Source: Talinum fruticosum
Lineage: Eukaryota > Streptophyta > Magnoliopsida > Caryophyllales > Talinaceae
DNA: 64,000 nucleotides
Reading direction: 5' to 3'
Assembly (NCBI GenBank): GCA_021018815.1
Contig: JAITYX010000062.1
Span: 2,881,501 to 2,945,500, forward strand
Below the pieces are notes generated by a model. That model did not search any database. It was not told the DNA's origin and was given only the letters and a program-made list of their open reading frames with translations. Shown piece by piece: positions 12,308-24,015 of this stretch. The number at the start of each line of letters is the position of its first letter. The stretch's first letter is position 1. The position numbers were made by a program, and so were the translations under genes.

Positions 12308-15300
12308 ATGAATATTGCAAGTTGGAACATGAGAGGGATGAATAGCCACGATAAGGAGCGTGAACTCAAAGCATTTGTCTGCAGCTAATAAAATGGGATT
12401 ACTTGGACTTGTAGAGACCAAAGTAAGATCAAATAAGGTGGATCTTATCCGGAATAATACTTTTTCAGTCTGGGACTCTTTCATTAATTTAGGTCAGCAT
12501 CTTGATGGGAGAATTTGGATTTTTAGAGGCAATCTCACTACCAAATGAGCATCCTTAGGGCCACGGACCAATGCATACACCGTGTGGGAATGCAGTTGGA
12601 TACGAGCATTCATTTCTACATTACTTTTATCTATGATCATAATTATATTGGCCTAAGAACTCAATTATAGTAGGAAATCAAAGAGCTTGCAAAGAATGTA
12701 GAGACCCCATGGACACCAATGGGTGATTTCAACGCAATATTGAATGATGAAGATAGGATTGGTGGTAGAAGAATTGAAGTGAATGAGATGGTGGATCTTA
12801 GAGATTGTATGCAAGAGTGTGCCCTCCGTGAAATGAAGTATAACGGAACTTTCTATACTTGGTTAAACAGGCATGAACTAGGTGAAAAGGTTTTCTCTAA
12901 ACTAGATAGGGTGCTTGTTAATCAAGAAGCTATTCTTGGTTGGGATGATGCACAAGCAGAGTTCCTTCCCATTGGGGTATCCGACCACTCCCAGCAGTGA
13001 TTAGATTTCATTGCAAAAGTGGGGGACAATGCCCCTTCGAGGTTTTGTGACATGTGGATGGAGAGCTTGGATTTCGAAATATGCTTGATAGGGCTTGGCA
13101 GCAATCTTATGAGGGGATCTCTATGTTTTAGCTTGTGTCAAAACTAAAAAATCGAGAAGACCTCTAAGGAGACTACACAAAAGCAAGTATGGGAATATAC
13201 ATGCTAAAGTCGACATTATGAGGGCCAAACTACAAACAATACAGCAAGAGTTGGGTGAGGATGCTCTAAATACTCAACTTTAGATGGCGAAACAACAGCT
13301 AGAGAGGAATTCAATGCGAGTATTATTAGCATCAATGCAATTACTTGAAGCAACTATGCAAAATTGACTGGTCCGGTGAAGGGGATCAAGGTGAAGGGGA
13401 TCAATGCTCTAAGATGTTTTTCGCTGCAATAAAACAGAGAAAGCAAGCACAATACATACTATAGTATTATGGACTCCACACACCAAAGAATTGAAGGAAA
13501 GCAAGTCGTGGCTGATTACATGGTGGTTTTCTACAAACACCTACTTTGTACTTTCAATGAGGTCGGAACCCCTTGCCCGTCTCTATATTTTAATCAAGGA
13601 CCTGTATCGAGCATAGAGCAACAACTAAATTTAACTGAACAGTCTCCTCTCTCGGACATCAAAAGAGCCATGTTCAGTATTGATGGCTCTAAATCCCCGG
13701 GGCTTGATGGATATACAAGCAATTTCTTCAAAAGGAACTGGGAGCTGGTGGGGGAGATGTGGTGAAAGCTATAGAAGAGTTTTTCAAAACCAACAAGCCG
13801 TTACCTAAATAAATGCAATTAACTTAGTGATCATACCAAAAGTTAACCCCTCTCGAATGGAGGTGATTTTAGGCCAATTTATTGCCGTAACATGGTATAT
13901 AAATGCATAACCAAGATTCTATATGATAGGCTGAAGGAGGTTCTACCTAGCCCGATCAACATGAGCCAATGTGCTTTTGTTAAAGGAAGGAATTGGTACA
14001 CAATGTGCTTTTATGTCAAGAAATTGTCGGAGGCTATAAAAGAAAGAATGCCAGTCCAAGATGTGTCCTGAAGCTAGATCTACGCAAAGCTTATGATTAG
14101 TGCAATAGGGATACACCGAGGAAATGCTAGAAGGACTAAAATTCCCCATGGAATTCGGGAAATGGATAATGGCTTGTGTTACCACCCCAACCTACTCGGT
14201 TGTGATGAATGATGGCTCCCATGGATTTTTCAAAGGAAAACAAGGATTAAGACAAAGGAATCCCATGTCACCCCTGCTATTCGTGATTGTCATGGAAGGT
14301 CTATCAAGACTACTCGCTGAAGTTGTCGAGAAGCAAAGGTTCAAACTACACCCCAAATGCAAAAGTACTAAATTGAGTCACCTGTCTTTTGCGAGATGAT
14401 CTACTGTATTCTGTAAAGCCGAGAAGAGGTCCATTGAGATAATCAAAAAAATTTTGAGACCTTTGCACAGGCCTCGGGACTAAAAATAAATGAAAGTAAA
14501 TCTGTTATTGTAGTGGCTGTGGTAGATGCTGAAAAGCGAAGACAACTAATTGCAGAGACAGGATTCACCGAGGGAGATCCGCCTTTTAAATATCTCGGGT
14601 TTCCAATTACGACATCAAGATTGTCTATTGCGGATTGCCGGGGTCTTGTACAAAAGATAACAACCAAGATTAATATGTGTCGTAGCAGTGCACCTGTCAT
14701 ATACAGCTAGAGTCACCCTAATAAATTCGAGTACTAATGGAGGTATTAACCTTCCAGGGTCGGATCTTCATACTTCCCCAAGGGGTGATAAACACAGGTA
14801 GAAAGTGTGTGTAGAAGTTTTCCGTGGCAATCAACAAAGGAGAAGAGAAGAGTGCCATTGGTAGCATGGGAGAATGTATGTACTGAGAGAAAGTTTGGTG
14901 GATTGGGGATTAAAAGCCCTAAAATCTGGAATAGAGCACTTATTGCCGAGGCATATATGGGCGGTTACACATGAAAAATGCAATTTGTGGGTGAAATGGG
15001 TGCATAGCCACCACCTGAAAGGCAAAGATTGGTGGGATTTCAAACCCAAAGAGGATGTGTGTTGGTACCTAAAGAAGCTATGCAAACTTAAAGATGAGAT
15101 CAAAGCATGGTCTGTGCTATGAGACAGGCAGTTTTCTCCTAGCAGGGATATAAAACCATGTGGGCGAAGGTGAAAAGATCTAGTGGGATAAAATTGTGTG
15201 GCATAGAAGTATTATAGCAAAACGAAGTATTTCATGTGGCTTCTATACAAGGGCAAATTACCTCCGAGAAGCGAGGCTAGCAAAAATAGGCTTGCCACCA

Positions 15301-15679
15301 GCAGATTGTGCAATTTGTGGGGAACATGATGAGACCGCACGACATTTGTTCTATTCCTACCCCTACAGCTCTGGGATCGGAGAGGAGATTTGGAGATCTC
15401 TTAAACATATAGACAAACCTGGGAGCCTGGAAGAATGGTAACAATGGCTGCTTAAGGGGAAGATGACCAAGCGACAAAGAGATTTTATGACATGCCTCTC
15501 AAGCATCACTGTGGTACCAAGTGTGGAGAGATAGAAATGAAGCAGTGTTCGAGGGGAAAACGTGAGAGAAAATGGCAGTTGTGAAACAAATTTGGAGCCA
15601 AGTCGGATATAGATATCAATACTTAAATCCGTGCAGCAAAAAACAAGTTGATATAACTGATTTTTGTATAGAAGTTTGA
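12308..15679 (+). pseudogene. LINE ORF2: endonuclease, reverse transcriptase, zf-RVT; broken
   Basis: The start at 12308 reads MNIASWNMRGMNSHDKE, the classic start of the endonuclease domain. KMGLLGLVETKVR (about 12390-12425) and MGDFNAILNDEDRIGG (12719-12766) are its next motifs. The RT domain begins with SKSPGLDGYTSNFFK near 13690-13730; KLDLRKAYD lies near 14070-14095 and GLRQRNPMSPLLF near 14250-14285. The FADD active-site block at about 14390 is split by a frameshift. A zf-RVT region near 15190-15370 contains CAICGEHDETARHLFYSY. The last readable residues end at about 15679. Stops and shifts occur throughout, so no active enzyme can be made. Confidence 0.78.
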
Positions 15680-16109
15680 GAGGTTATGTGATGATAAATG
15701 GGAACCCTTCTTAGAAGGTGACCCCATTTACATGACAAACCCTCATGAGCAAAAATGGTGTATAGGCCATCCCTAAGGGAGTGGATGATAGTTTGAATTT
15801 TGGAGCAATGAAAATATGACTTTCTTAAAAAAAGTATTTTCTATTAATTATCAATCTTCTTTTGTCGAACCACTTTTATAATTTAATTATTTGTTAAAAT
15901 GGAATAGTCTCGTTCATGACATAATTAATAAACAAGCTTTATTTTTAAAATTATAAATAAGTTGTTAGCCTATCTTGTTTTTCTTCATATAATTTTTTAT
16001 AAGCATATATATAGTCTTTTTCTTTTTTGTTATTCAAATAATGCTCTCTCTGTTTTCTTTGTTGGATCATTTACCTGTGTGTTAGCATTAAAATCTTAGT
16101 ATTAAATCT

Positions 16110-16184
16110 AATAAGATTTAATAAAACTTAATTTCATCTAGAGTTAGGGAGGCAAGTCGGGGTTGGGGTTTTGATGTACGCAAC
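16110..16184 (+). pseudogene. RNase H-like (RVT_3) domain, 5' piece, cut by Copia insertion
   Basis: The translation gives IKLNF followed, after a frameshift, by a glycine-rich G-x-G-F-x-VRN stretch, the beginning of an RVT_3-type RNase H domain of plant LINEs. It stops exactly at the Copia target duplication and continues at 21582. The remaining 15843-16109 is AT-rich with nothing recognised. Confidence 0.65.
16180..16184. repeat. Target-site duplication, left (GCAAC)
   Basis: GCAAC lies immediately before the left LTR end. The identical GCAAC lies at 21577-21581, immediately after the right LTR end. Five base pairs is the normal size for Copia. Confidence 0.88.
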
Positions 16185-16799
16185 TATTAGGATTTAGAGC
16201 TACTTGAATGTGGAAGCAATTCAAATATATTACGATAATCAAAAGTGTAACGAAACAAACAAAAGTGATAAATTAGCGAATACAAGGAATTTACGTGGAA
16301 ATCCAATACGGGAAAAAACCACGGAGGTGACGAGCACACACAATTCACTATGATTTGAAGGAGTACAAATGATCACAATCGAAAACGACGATTTGATCTA
16401 TGATGAGAATATTAATTCTCTCACTAATCTCTCTCAAAACTCACTTTGATGGAAGGGATAATAACCACTCAATCCTCCGCCTAACTTTCACGTGAAAGCC
16501 TTTTATAATCACACTTAATGAGATTTAATCTCACTTGATTATCTCAATCAAACTTTCACGCTTGCTGTGATGGAGATTAAAGTCATTAATTTATAATGAA
16601 ACTCTCCTTTATCCACTACTTAAGAAACCGCTGCACGTCTCTACGCTACTACTTTCACGGCCCTTGAAAAACACAGCAACAAAGCCCACAAAATTAAAAG
16701 TTGTAAGCACTTAAACTACTTGGAAGAGGCACGTTCGGATACGCACGATCATGATGTATTAGGCTAGACACGTTCGGAGATTTGAGACACACCTCAATA
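16185..16799 (-). repeat. 3' LTR of the Copia element
   Basis: Matches 20970-21576 over its length. In element orientation it runs from 16799 to 16185. It is slightly longer than the other LTR; one difference is the extra block around 16722-16732. Confidence 0.9.
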
Positions 16800-16815
16800 A
16801 AGTCCACCTTGGATC
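16800..16815 (-). promoter_or_regulatory. Polypurine tract of the Copia element
   Basis: On the minus strand the sequence just before the 3' LTR reads CAAGGTGGACTT, the usual Copia plus-strand priming tract. Confidence 0.65.
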
Positions 16816-16892
16816 AAATCCCCAACCAACAAAAGTACTCCGCCAAAATACCCCGAAGGGTAGAGCCCCTAGGGAAAAGCCCCGAAGGGCTA

Positions 16893-19800
16893 TCAATAGT
16901 TGTGAACACCAACTAAGTCCAAGCAATGCTCAAACTTAGAAGTAGAGAGAGGCTTTGTAAGCATATATGCAGGATTCTCCAGAGTATGAACTTTCTTCTT
17001 CACAATCTTCACTTCAAGAATCTGTATCTACGATATAGTGGAACTTGACATCGATATGTTTGGTCTTGGAGTGGTAGGCATCGTTCTTGGCAAGATGAAT
17101 AGCACTCTAACTATCCGAAAACATAATTGTAACACCTTATAGAACACCAAGCTCAATGAGAAGACCCTCAACCAAGTAGCTTCCTTAACCCCTTCGATTA
17201 CAGACAACATACTCAGCCTACGTAGTAGAGAGAGCTGCAATAGCACTGTAATGATGCTTTCCAAGAGATAGGACCGGCACACAACGTGAAGATATAACCA
17301 GAAATTGACCTTCTTTTATCGAGGTCTCCACCATTATCAAAATAAAAAAACCTGCAACATCAAATGCAGCAGCCTTACTCTTATCAAAAACCAACCCTCT
17401 ATCAACAGTTCATTTGACATACCTAAGGATCCATTTCACAACTTTCCAATGATCCTTACCGGGATTATGCATATATCGACTCACAACACTAACTGCATAT
17501 GATGTATCAAGCCTAGTGCACACCATAGCATACATCAAACTACGAACGAGCACTAGAATAGGGTATGTGAGACATTTTCTCAATTTTCTCATCAGTTTGA
17601 GGACGACACTCGGAAGACAACTTAAAATGAGCAGCTAAAGAAGTGGAAATTGATTTGCAATTACTCATATTAAATCTATCAAGGACTTTCTCGAAGATAT
17701 TTCCTCTAAGATAGATAGAGCTTACCGGCCTTTCGATCCCTATGAATTTCCATCCCCAATATCTTTTAGCTGCACCAAGGTCCTTCATCTCAAACTCCAT
17801 ACTAAGTTGAGATTTTAACTTGTCGGTTAAAGACTTATCTTTGGAAGCAATCAACATATCATCAACATACAACAACAAGTAAACAAAGGAACCAGAAATT
17901 TGCTAAAAATACACACAATTGTCATACTGACTCCTTGTGGAGCATTGCCCAATCATGAAAGTATCGAACCTTCTGTACCACTACTTAGGAACTTGCTTGA
18001 GTCCATACAAGCACTTCTTCAATCTGCACACACAATGTTCCTTCCCGGGAACAAAAAGCCCTCGGGTTGCCTCATATAAATCTCTTCCTCCAAGTCTCCA
18101 TGCAGGAATGCGGTTTTGACATCCGAGTTGCTCTAACTCCAAATCAAACAAAGCAACAAAATCAAGAAGCACTCTAATGGAGGTATGACGAATAATAGGA
18201 GAGAAAACTTCATTAAAGTCAATACCTTCCTTTTGGTTTCATCCACGAACAACCAGGCATGCTTTTGACCTTGCGGCTTCTACCCCGGATATGCCTTCCT
18301 TTCTTTTGTAAATCCATTTGGCGAGTCAAAGCTCGTCGACCTTTAGGTAACTCACAATGATCCCAAGTCCCATTCTTGTGGAGACTCTCCATTTCTTTTC
18401 GCATAGCTATGACCCAATTGGATGAACTCGGACAGGAGATAACTTTATAATAGGTTGAAGGTTCTACACCTTCGGGATTCTCCTGTGCCATCTGTAAGAG
18501 CATAGGCAACAAGACCATCTTCATCATCTATAAATCGAACTGGTCTTCGAATAGCCCTCCTTGGCCTATCAGGAGCTATAGTACAAACAACCTCCACCTG
18601 AGGCTGAATTGGACTTGCATTCGAGATAGGTTCATGAGCATGAACATGAACATGAACCTCCCTACTAGAATTATCGGTAGCTCTACCTTGAGCTGGCAAC
18701 TCAATCTTCACCTTCTCACTGGTATCTTGCAAATCAATTGTACCAGTAGAATAAACGAAGTGTCTTCTCCAGAAGATAACATAACAGTTTCGTTAAAGGT
18801 TACATCCCTACTTTGAATGATTTTATGTGTTTTAGGGAACCACAATCGGTATCCCTTAGACTCATATGCATAACCAAGAAACTTACATTTTACAGCTCTA
18901 GGGGCTAACTTCCCATTGTTCACATGAACATATGCAGGACACCCAAAAATTCTAAGAATAGAATAATCAATAGGGTTACTTGACCACACTTCTTTAGGAA
19001 TCTTGAAATCAACGGAGGAATGTGGAGATAGGTTGATGAGATATCGAGCCGTTGTAATAGTTTCAACCTAGAAAGCCTTGTTATCCCAAAGTCCAGCATT
19101 AGAGAGCACGCAGCGAGTTCTCTCCAAAAGAGTCTCGGTTGATACGTTCTACAATGCCGTTTTGTTAGGGCTTCCCAACAAGTGTCTTATGACTGCAATC
19201 CCTCGATTTGCGCAGAACTCATTGAACTCTTCCTCACATAACTTAAGACCATTGTCGAGTCTTAAGTTTCTTGATTTTTCTCCCAGTTTGATTCTCAACT
19301 AGGGCCTTGAATTTCTTGAACATAGGTCAATGCTTCATTTTTCTGTCTCAAGAAATAAACCCACACTTTACAAGAAAAATCATCAACAAAAGTAAGCATG
19401 TAGCGTTTGCCTCCAAACGAAGCAACTCTAGAAGGACCGCACAAATCTAAATGTATGTAATCTAGGATCCCCTAAGTACGGTGCTTTGCGGTTGAGAAAC
19501 TCACCCTCTTACGTTTCCCGAAGACATAATGATCACAAAAATCAAGCTTCCCCATACCTTCGCTACCCAAAAGACCTCTTTTAATCAAAATAGTCATCCC
19601 TTTCTCACTCATATGGCCCAAACGCATATGCTATAAACAAGTAGAATCATTACCTGATGCTGCTCTACAAACTACTGCAGTACACTGTAATCTGTAGTGC
19701 CCTGGAGAATATAAAGACTTCCATGTCTCATACCTTTCATCAAAACCAATGCACCATTTGTTACTTTGAGAACACCTTTTTCACCCGAGTATCTACAACC

Positions 19801-20050
19801 ATTTGTCTCAAGAGTACCCAAAGATATAAGGTTACGAGTCATATCAGGAATATGTCTAACCTTTGATACGGTTCTAACTGCACCATCATGGGTTTTAATC
19901 CGAACAGTACCAATTCCAACAACTTTACACTCAGTATCATTCCCATAAGAATAACACCTGAATCAACAGGCTCATAAATGGTAAACCAGTCCCTATGAAG
20001 ACACATATGGTAGGTACAACCAGAATCCAAAACCCATTCATCACAATCCT
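16893..20050 (-). pseudogene. Copia pol: protease, integrase, RT, RNase H; broken
   Basis: Going leftward: protease DEWVLDSGCTYHMC with an intact D-S-G (about 20010-20050); integrase zinc region HMRLGH (about 19600-19640), then [11 protein letters not shown], where the second cysteine is Tyr (about 19520-19550); catalytic core pieces with a FVDDFS-like stretch and RLDNG near 19250; the integrase end with LRIFGCPAYVHV and GYRLWFPKT (18990-18800); an RT start near 18480-18350; the RT active site YVDDM at 17855-17869; and RNase H and tail pieces ending LDLVGVHNY with a stop at 16893. In life this polyprotein would copy and integrate the element. At least ten interruptions make it a pseudogene. 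Confidence 0.82.
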
Positions 20051-20943
20051 CCTTTCCGGAGGTAGTAGTAACCAAGACATCACCATTAGATTCCGATCGA
20101 ATCACATAGTCGAAACAACATGTTTCGAGATTGTTTCTCCCTTTCTTCTCTTTCTTTCTTATTTTTCGGTTTGAAACAATCCGCAACAATATGACCCTTT
20201 TTCTTGCAGAAGTTGCATATTTTATTGGCATGACGACCCCTAGACTTTGAACGGGAATTTTTCTCACTCCCATTCCCCTTTTCAAAAGGTCTACCCCTAA
20301 CAACCAAGCCCTCAACTTTTTCACCACGCACATCAAGGTTAAATTTCTCCTTAGACAACAAATTGGCCTTAACATCATCAAAAGATATAGTATCGGTATT
20401 ACTATATAATAGGATTTCCTTAAAGTTCTTATACGAAGGAGGTAACGAAACAACCAATAAAATCGCTTTGTCTTCATCCTCAATGTTTACATCCAAACAC
20501 TCTAAATCAATAAGAATTGAATTAAAATCATTGAGATGTTTCGAACAAGAGTACCTTCGGCCATGGAGAATGTATATAAACGTTCCTTCAAACGAATTTT
20601 GTTTGCAAGACTCTTCGTCATGTAGAGTTATTTCAAACGAAGCCAAAGGTCCACTGCAGTTGTTTTGTCAAGCACCTCTAGCGAGCACATGGGGCGCTAA
20701 GCGCAACTGTATGGCTGAAAGTGTTTTTCCTTCCAATTCCTCCAAATCATAATCAGTTATAGTCCCTCTCTTTTTATCTTGTAATTAGCCCATTGTTCAT
20801 CTCGTTATTGAATCGGGCTTCGTCTTATGGACACTAAAAACTTTCCACAACCCATGTTGAGTCGCCTTCATTTGAACCTTCCGGAGATTGAAACTAATCT
20901 CCCCATTGAACTTCTGAATATCAACCTTCAAAATTGAAGACAT
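20051..20943 (-). pseudogene. Copia gag, broken
   Basis: The start at 20943 reads MSSILKVDIQKFNGE, a usual Copia gag beginning, 25 bp inside the 5' LTR. A central block (LPPSYKNFKEILLY near 20400-20430) is typical of the UBN2-type gag domain. A complete zinc knuckle CNFCKKKGHIVADC lies at about 20179-20220, followed by a lysine/glutamate-rich stretch. Stops at about 20790 and near 20650 break the N-terminal part. The C-terminal 186 codons (20086-20646) are still open. The product would be the capsid protein of the virus-like particle. Confidence 0.82.
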
Positions 20944-20954
20944 CCTAAATCGTA

Positions 20955-20967
20955 GACTCCGATACCA
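20955..20967 (-). promoter_or_regulatory. Primer-binding site (initiator tRNA-Met type)
   Basis: On the minus strand, two bases after the 5' LTR, the sequence reads TGGTATCGGAGTC. It matches the usual Copia site TGGTATCAGAGC, which is complementary to the 3' end of initiator tRNA-Met, with one substitution in the core. Confidence 0.85.
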
Positions 20968-20969
20968 CT

Positions 20970-21576
20970 TGTTAGGATTTAGAGCGACTTGAATGCGGAA
21001 GTGATTCGCATGTATTACAATAGTCAAAAGTGTAACGAAACAAAAAAATTGATAAATCAATGAACACAAGAAATTTACGCGGAAACCCAATGTGGAAAAA
21101 AACCACGAAGGTGACGAGCACACACAATTCACTATAATTTGAAAGAGTACAAATGATCACAATCGAAAACGATGATTTGATCTACGATTAGAATATTAAT
21201 CCTCTCACTAATCTCTCTCAAAACTCACTTTGATGGAAGGGATAATAATCACTCAATCCTCCGCCTAAATTTCACGTGAAAGCCTTTTACAATCACACTT
21301 CATGAGATTTAATCTCACTTGATTATCTCAATCAAACTCTCATGCCTGTTGTGATGGAGATTAAAGTCATTAATTTATAATGAAACTCTCCTCTATCCAC
21401 TACTCAAGAAACCGCTGCACGTCTATATGCTACTACTCCACGGCCCTTGAAATACGCAGTAACAAAGCCCACAAAATTAAAAAGCCGTAAGCACTTAAAC
21501 TACGGGCACGTTCGGATAGGCACGATCATGAGGTATTAGGCTAGGCACGTTTGGAGATTTGAGACACACCTCAACA
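20970..21576 (-). repeat. 5' LTR of the Copia element
   Basis: On the + strand it begins TGTTAGGATTTAGAG and ends ACACACCTCAACA, so it has proper TG...CA ends. Confidence 0.9.
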
Positions 21577-21581
21577 GCAAC
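21577..21581. repeat. Target-site duplication, right (GCAAC)
   Basis: Identical to 16180-16184. Confidence 0.88.
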
Positions 21582-22006
21582 TAGGATGGGAATGCAGTAC
21601 TATCGGCGTTTATCCGTGAGATGACTTTGTTGATGCCGACAATAAAGAGGTGAGAGCATGCTTATTTGGCCTCAAAAGTACTTTGACGGCGGGCTTTCTG
21701 AATTTAGTGAAGGAAGGGGACTACCTTGCCTTTATCAAATTGCTAAAGAATGGTTTGTGTCTAGATAATTATGTAGGCCTTATTGTTAAAGACATTTTGT
21801 TTCTTACTAGCTCTTTTTTATTTTGTATCTTGGTTGTTTGTGAAATTTGAGGAGAATAAAGTTGCCCATGAATTAGCTCATTGGCAACCTATTAATTATG
21901 AGAGTAGAGTTTGGTCAAACGATGTTCCCGATTGTGTGTTGGAAGAGACTTCGAATTATTTGTATGAGCTTATCAATTCTAATAGCAATATAAGCTACCC
22001 TCCACT
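21582..22006 (+). pseudogene. RNase H-like (RVT_3) domain, 3' piece
   Basis: Joined across the Copia insertion, the frame continues with DGNAVLSAFIREMTLLMP, then ARACLFGLKSTL-like residues and, near 21850-21890, ENKVAHELAHW. This matches the family pattern RxxNxxAHxLA at the end of plant RVT_3 domains. One Trp codon has become TAG at the junction, and there are shifts near 21800-21850. It was probably the end of an older LINE, or a host-like RNase H fragment, that was later hit by the Copia element. The A-rich stretch at 22017-22025 may mark its end. Confidence 0.68.
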
Positions 22007-22019
22007 TTGGAGATTCAAA

Positions 22020-24015
22020 AAAAATACAACCTAACACAAAAATCCTACGAGATGATTTATCAAAACTTTCACAAATCATCCATGATTTTCTCCTCCAATG
22101 CTACAAAAAGAGATAACAAAATAGTCTCAGCTATCTTCCATATTCCTATAGTTGAATCTCTTGAAAAGTACTGGCCTACTTGGCTGTTCAAGGACAAAAG
22201 AAAATCCCGTTGTTCTTCCCCATTATTGATAATGCAAATAGATACCTCAGTTCTTGGAAAGCAAATACCTTATCTAAAGCAGAAAGAGTTGTTTTAATTC
22301 ATCAAATCTTGAGTCCCTACCCGCCTACACTATGCAATGCTTTAAACTTCCAAAGCATACAACAAATTCTCTGGATAAAATTAATAGGAATTTTTTCTGG
22401 AATGCCAACAATAATAACGGTATGCCCATGATCGCATGGGAACGCATCTAAATCCGTAAGCTCTGAATACAAAGGTGGATTGTCTTTACGAAAAGTTAAG
22501 GATATTAATACCATATTCCAATGTAAACTCATCCGGAAATTAATTAAAGAGCCCGACAATCTATGGACCCAACATATGAAAACAAAATATGCTAGACAAG
22601 GTTACTTTTTCACCAATAAACTGAAAAATACCGACTCATGAGTTTGGAAATCCTTGTTTAAATATTATTCAACATTTAGTAATGGAATTCATTAGTAAAT
22701 TAGAAATGAAAAAGATATCCTCTCCGGACCGATATCCGGTGTCTTAACCAAATTTTGTTATAATTACGTGGTATGATCCTCTATCACTTAATTTACAAAA
22801 TAGAGTAAGTGATTTTATTACTATTAATAATAGCTGGGACATCCCTAAGCTAGATGTTATACTACCGGCTAGTGTAGTGGATAACGTCAAAAGTATACCA
22901 TTACCCGTTTACTCCATTACCGATGAAAAGTGTTGGGGATGCTCAAGGAATGACTTGTTTTCTACAAAAACTGCCACTAGATTGGCACGAGAATGCTTAA
23001 GGGCATGATAGGTGGGAGGGAAAATGGATTTGAAAAACAAACATTCCGCCTAATATCAAAACCTTAAGGTAGAATACTCCTTAGGAAGACATTGACTAGA
23101 AGAGGGATTCAAGTTGACTCTCTCTATAAGATATGCAATTCATATGAAGAATCAAAAGATCGCCTCTTTTCAAGTGCCCGCGAACACAACTTATATGGAC
23201 GACCGCTTCAAACCACCACTAGTTACACCATACCAACTTCATTTCTCCACATATTAATGGAAGAAACACTCTTTAGGCGACTCGATCCACCCTTAAACCA
23301 TATCAACTTCACAAAGTCTTATTTCTACTATAGAGCATTTGGAAGGATAAAAATTCCCTGATCTTTAAAAATAAAGATTTCAACCACATCGATTTCTAAT
23401 AATGGCAAAGAGAGCACTTACGGAATAGAAATCAAGAATGAGGTACTCGCCAAATGACATTTACAATGGAACAATCGCATCAATCCCAAGCAAGTCCATT
23501 TAGTCAAATGGAATAAACCTTCGAGATGGATGGATTAAGCTTAACTTTGATGGTTCATTCAAAAATGATAAAGTAGTTATATGGGTTTTCTATTACGAAA
23601 TGTAAAAGGAAATCAACCGAAGGCGGGAGCATCTAACCCGGGTTTTCTATTACGAGATGTAAAATGGCAGAGGCTAGTGCTCTTAGATTTGGGTTTCAAG
23701 AAACAATCAAAGTAGACTTCCTAAGAATTCAGATTAATGATAATAAAATCATCATTGAAGCGAGTCAAAGGAAGCGAGTAAACCATTGGCAAGTTGACTA
23801 CATCATCAAATATATTACTCTTCTAATAACTAAATTCATCAATTGCACCATTAATCACATATATAGAGAAGCAAACTGTACGACTGAGTGGCTAGCACAT
23901 TGTGGGTATGTGATTCCTTCCCCAACCACTTGGGGGTACTATCCCTCTCCTCTACTCTTGTCACTCATGCCAAATGATATTTTAGGTAAAATTTTTATGA
24001 GAAAGACTACCTAAT
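22020..24015 (+). pseudogene. 5'-truncated LINE: RT thumb, zf-RVT, RNase H
   Basis: It starts inside the RT domain: SSMIFSSNATKRDNKIV (about 22075-22125), then RYLSSWKANTLSKAERVVLI (about 22240-22300) and FFWNANNNNGMPMIAWERI (about 22390-22450), all typical of the region after the FADD motif. KNTDSxVWKSLFKYY and a W-D-I-P-K-L region follow, with a zf-RVT remnant near 22900-23250. The RNase H domain starts with KLNFDGSFKND (about 23538-23570) and ends HIYREANCTTEWLAHCG near 23860-23910. A short segment of RNase H is duplicated (23583-23665, both halves starting GGGTTTTCTATTACGA). Many stops show that it is inactive. Confidence 0.75.

Larger units (their letters stand above)
11125..15842 (+). 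mobile_element. L1-type LINE, near complete, inactive
   Basis: About 4.7 kb holding, in the expected order: an ORF1 with a DUF4283-like domain and a zinc-knuckle remnant; ORF2 endonuclease; reverse transcriptase; a zf-RVT zinc-binding region; a short 3' UTR; and an A-rich end at 15826-15832. A near-matching direct repeat flanks it: ATTAATTATCATCT at 11111-11124 and the same with one extra A at 15843-15857. This is read as the target-site duplication. Many stops and frameshifts show that it is dead. Unlike some plant L1 elements it has no RNase H domain before its A-rich end. Confidence 0.8.
16185..21576 (-). mobile_element. Copia LTR retrotransposon, near full length, inactive
   Basis: A 5.4 kb element on the minus strand with two long similar LTRs (16185-16799 and 20970-21576), a 5-bp target duplication GCAAC, a primer-binding site next to the 5' LTR (right side), a purine tract next to the 3' LTR, and gag-protease-integrase-RT-RNase H in Copia order. 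Reading frames are interrupted by many stops and shifts. The LTRs differ by scattered substitutions and small indels, including loss of the usual TG end in the left copy (TATTAG instead of TGTTAG). The insertion is therefore not recent, although the target duplication is still perfect. Confidence 0.92.
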
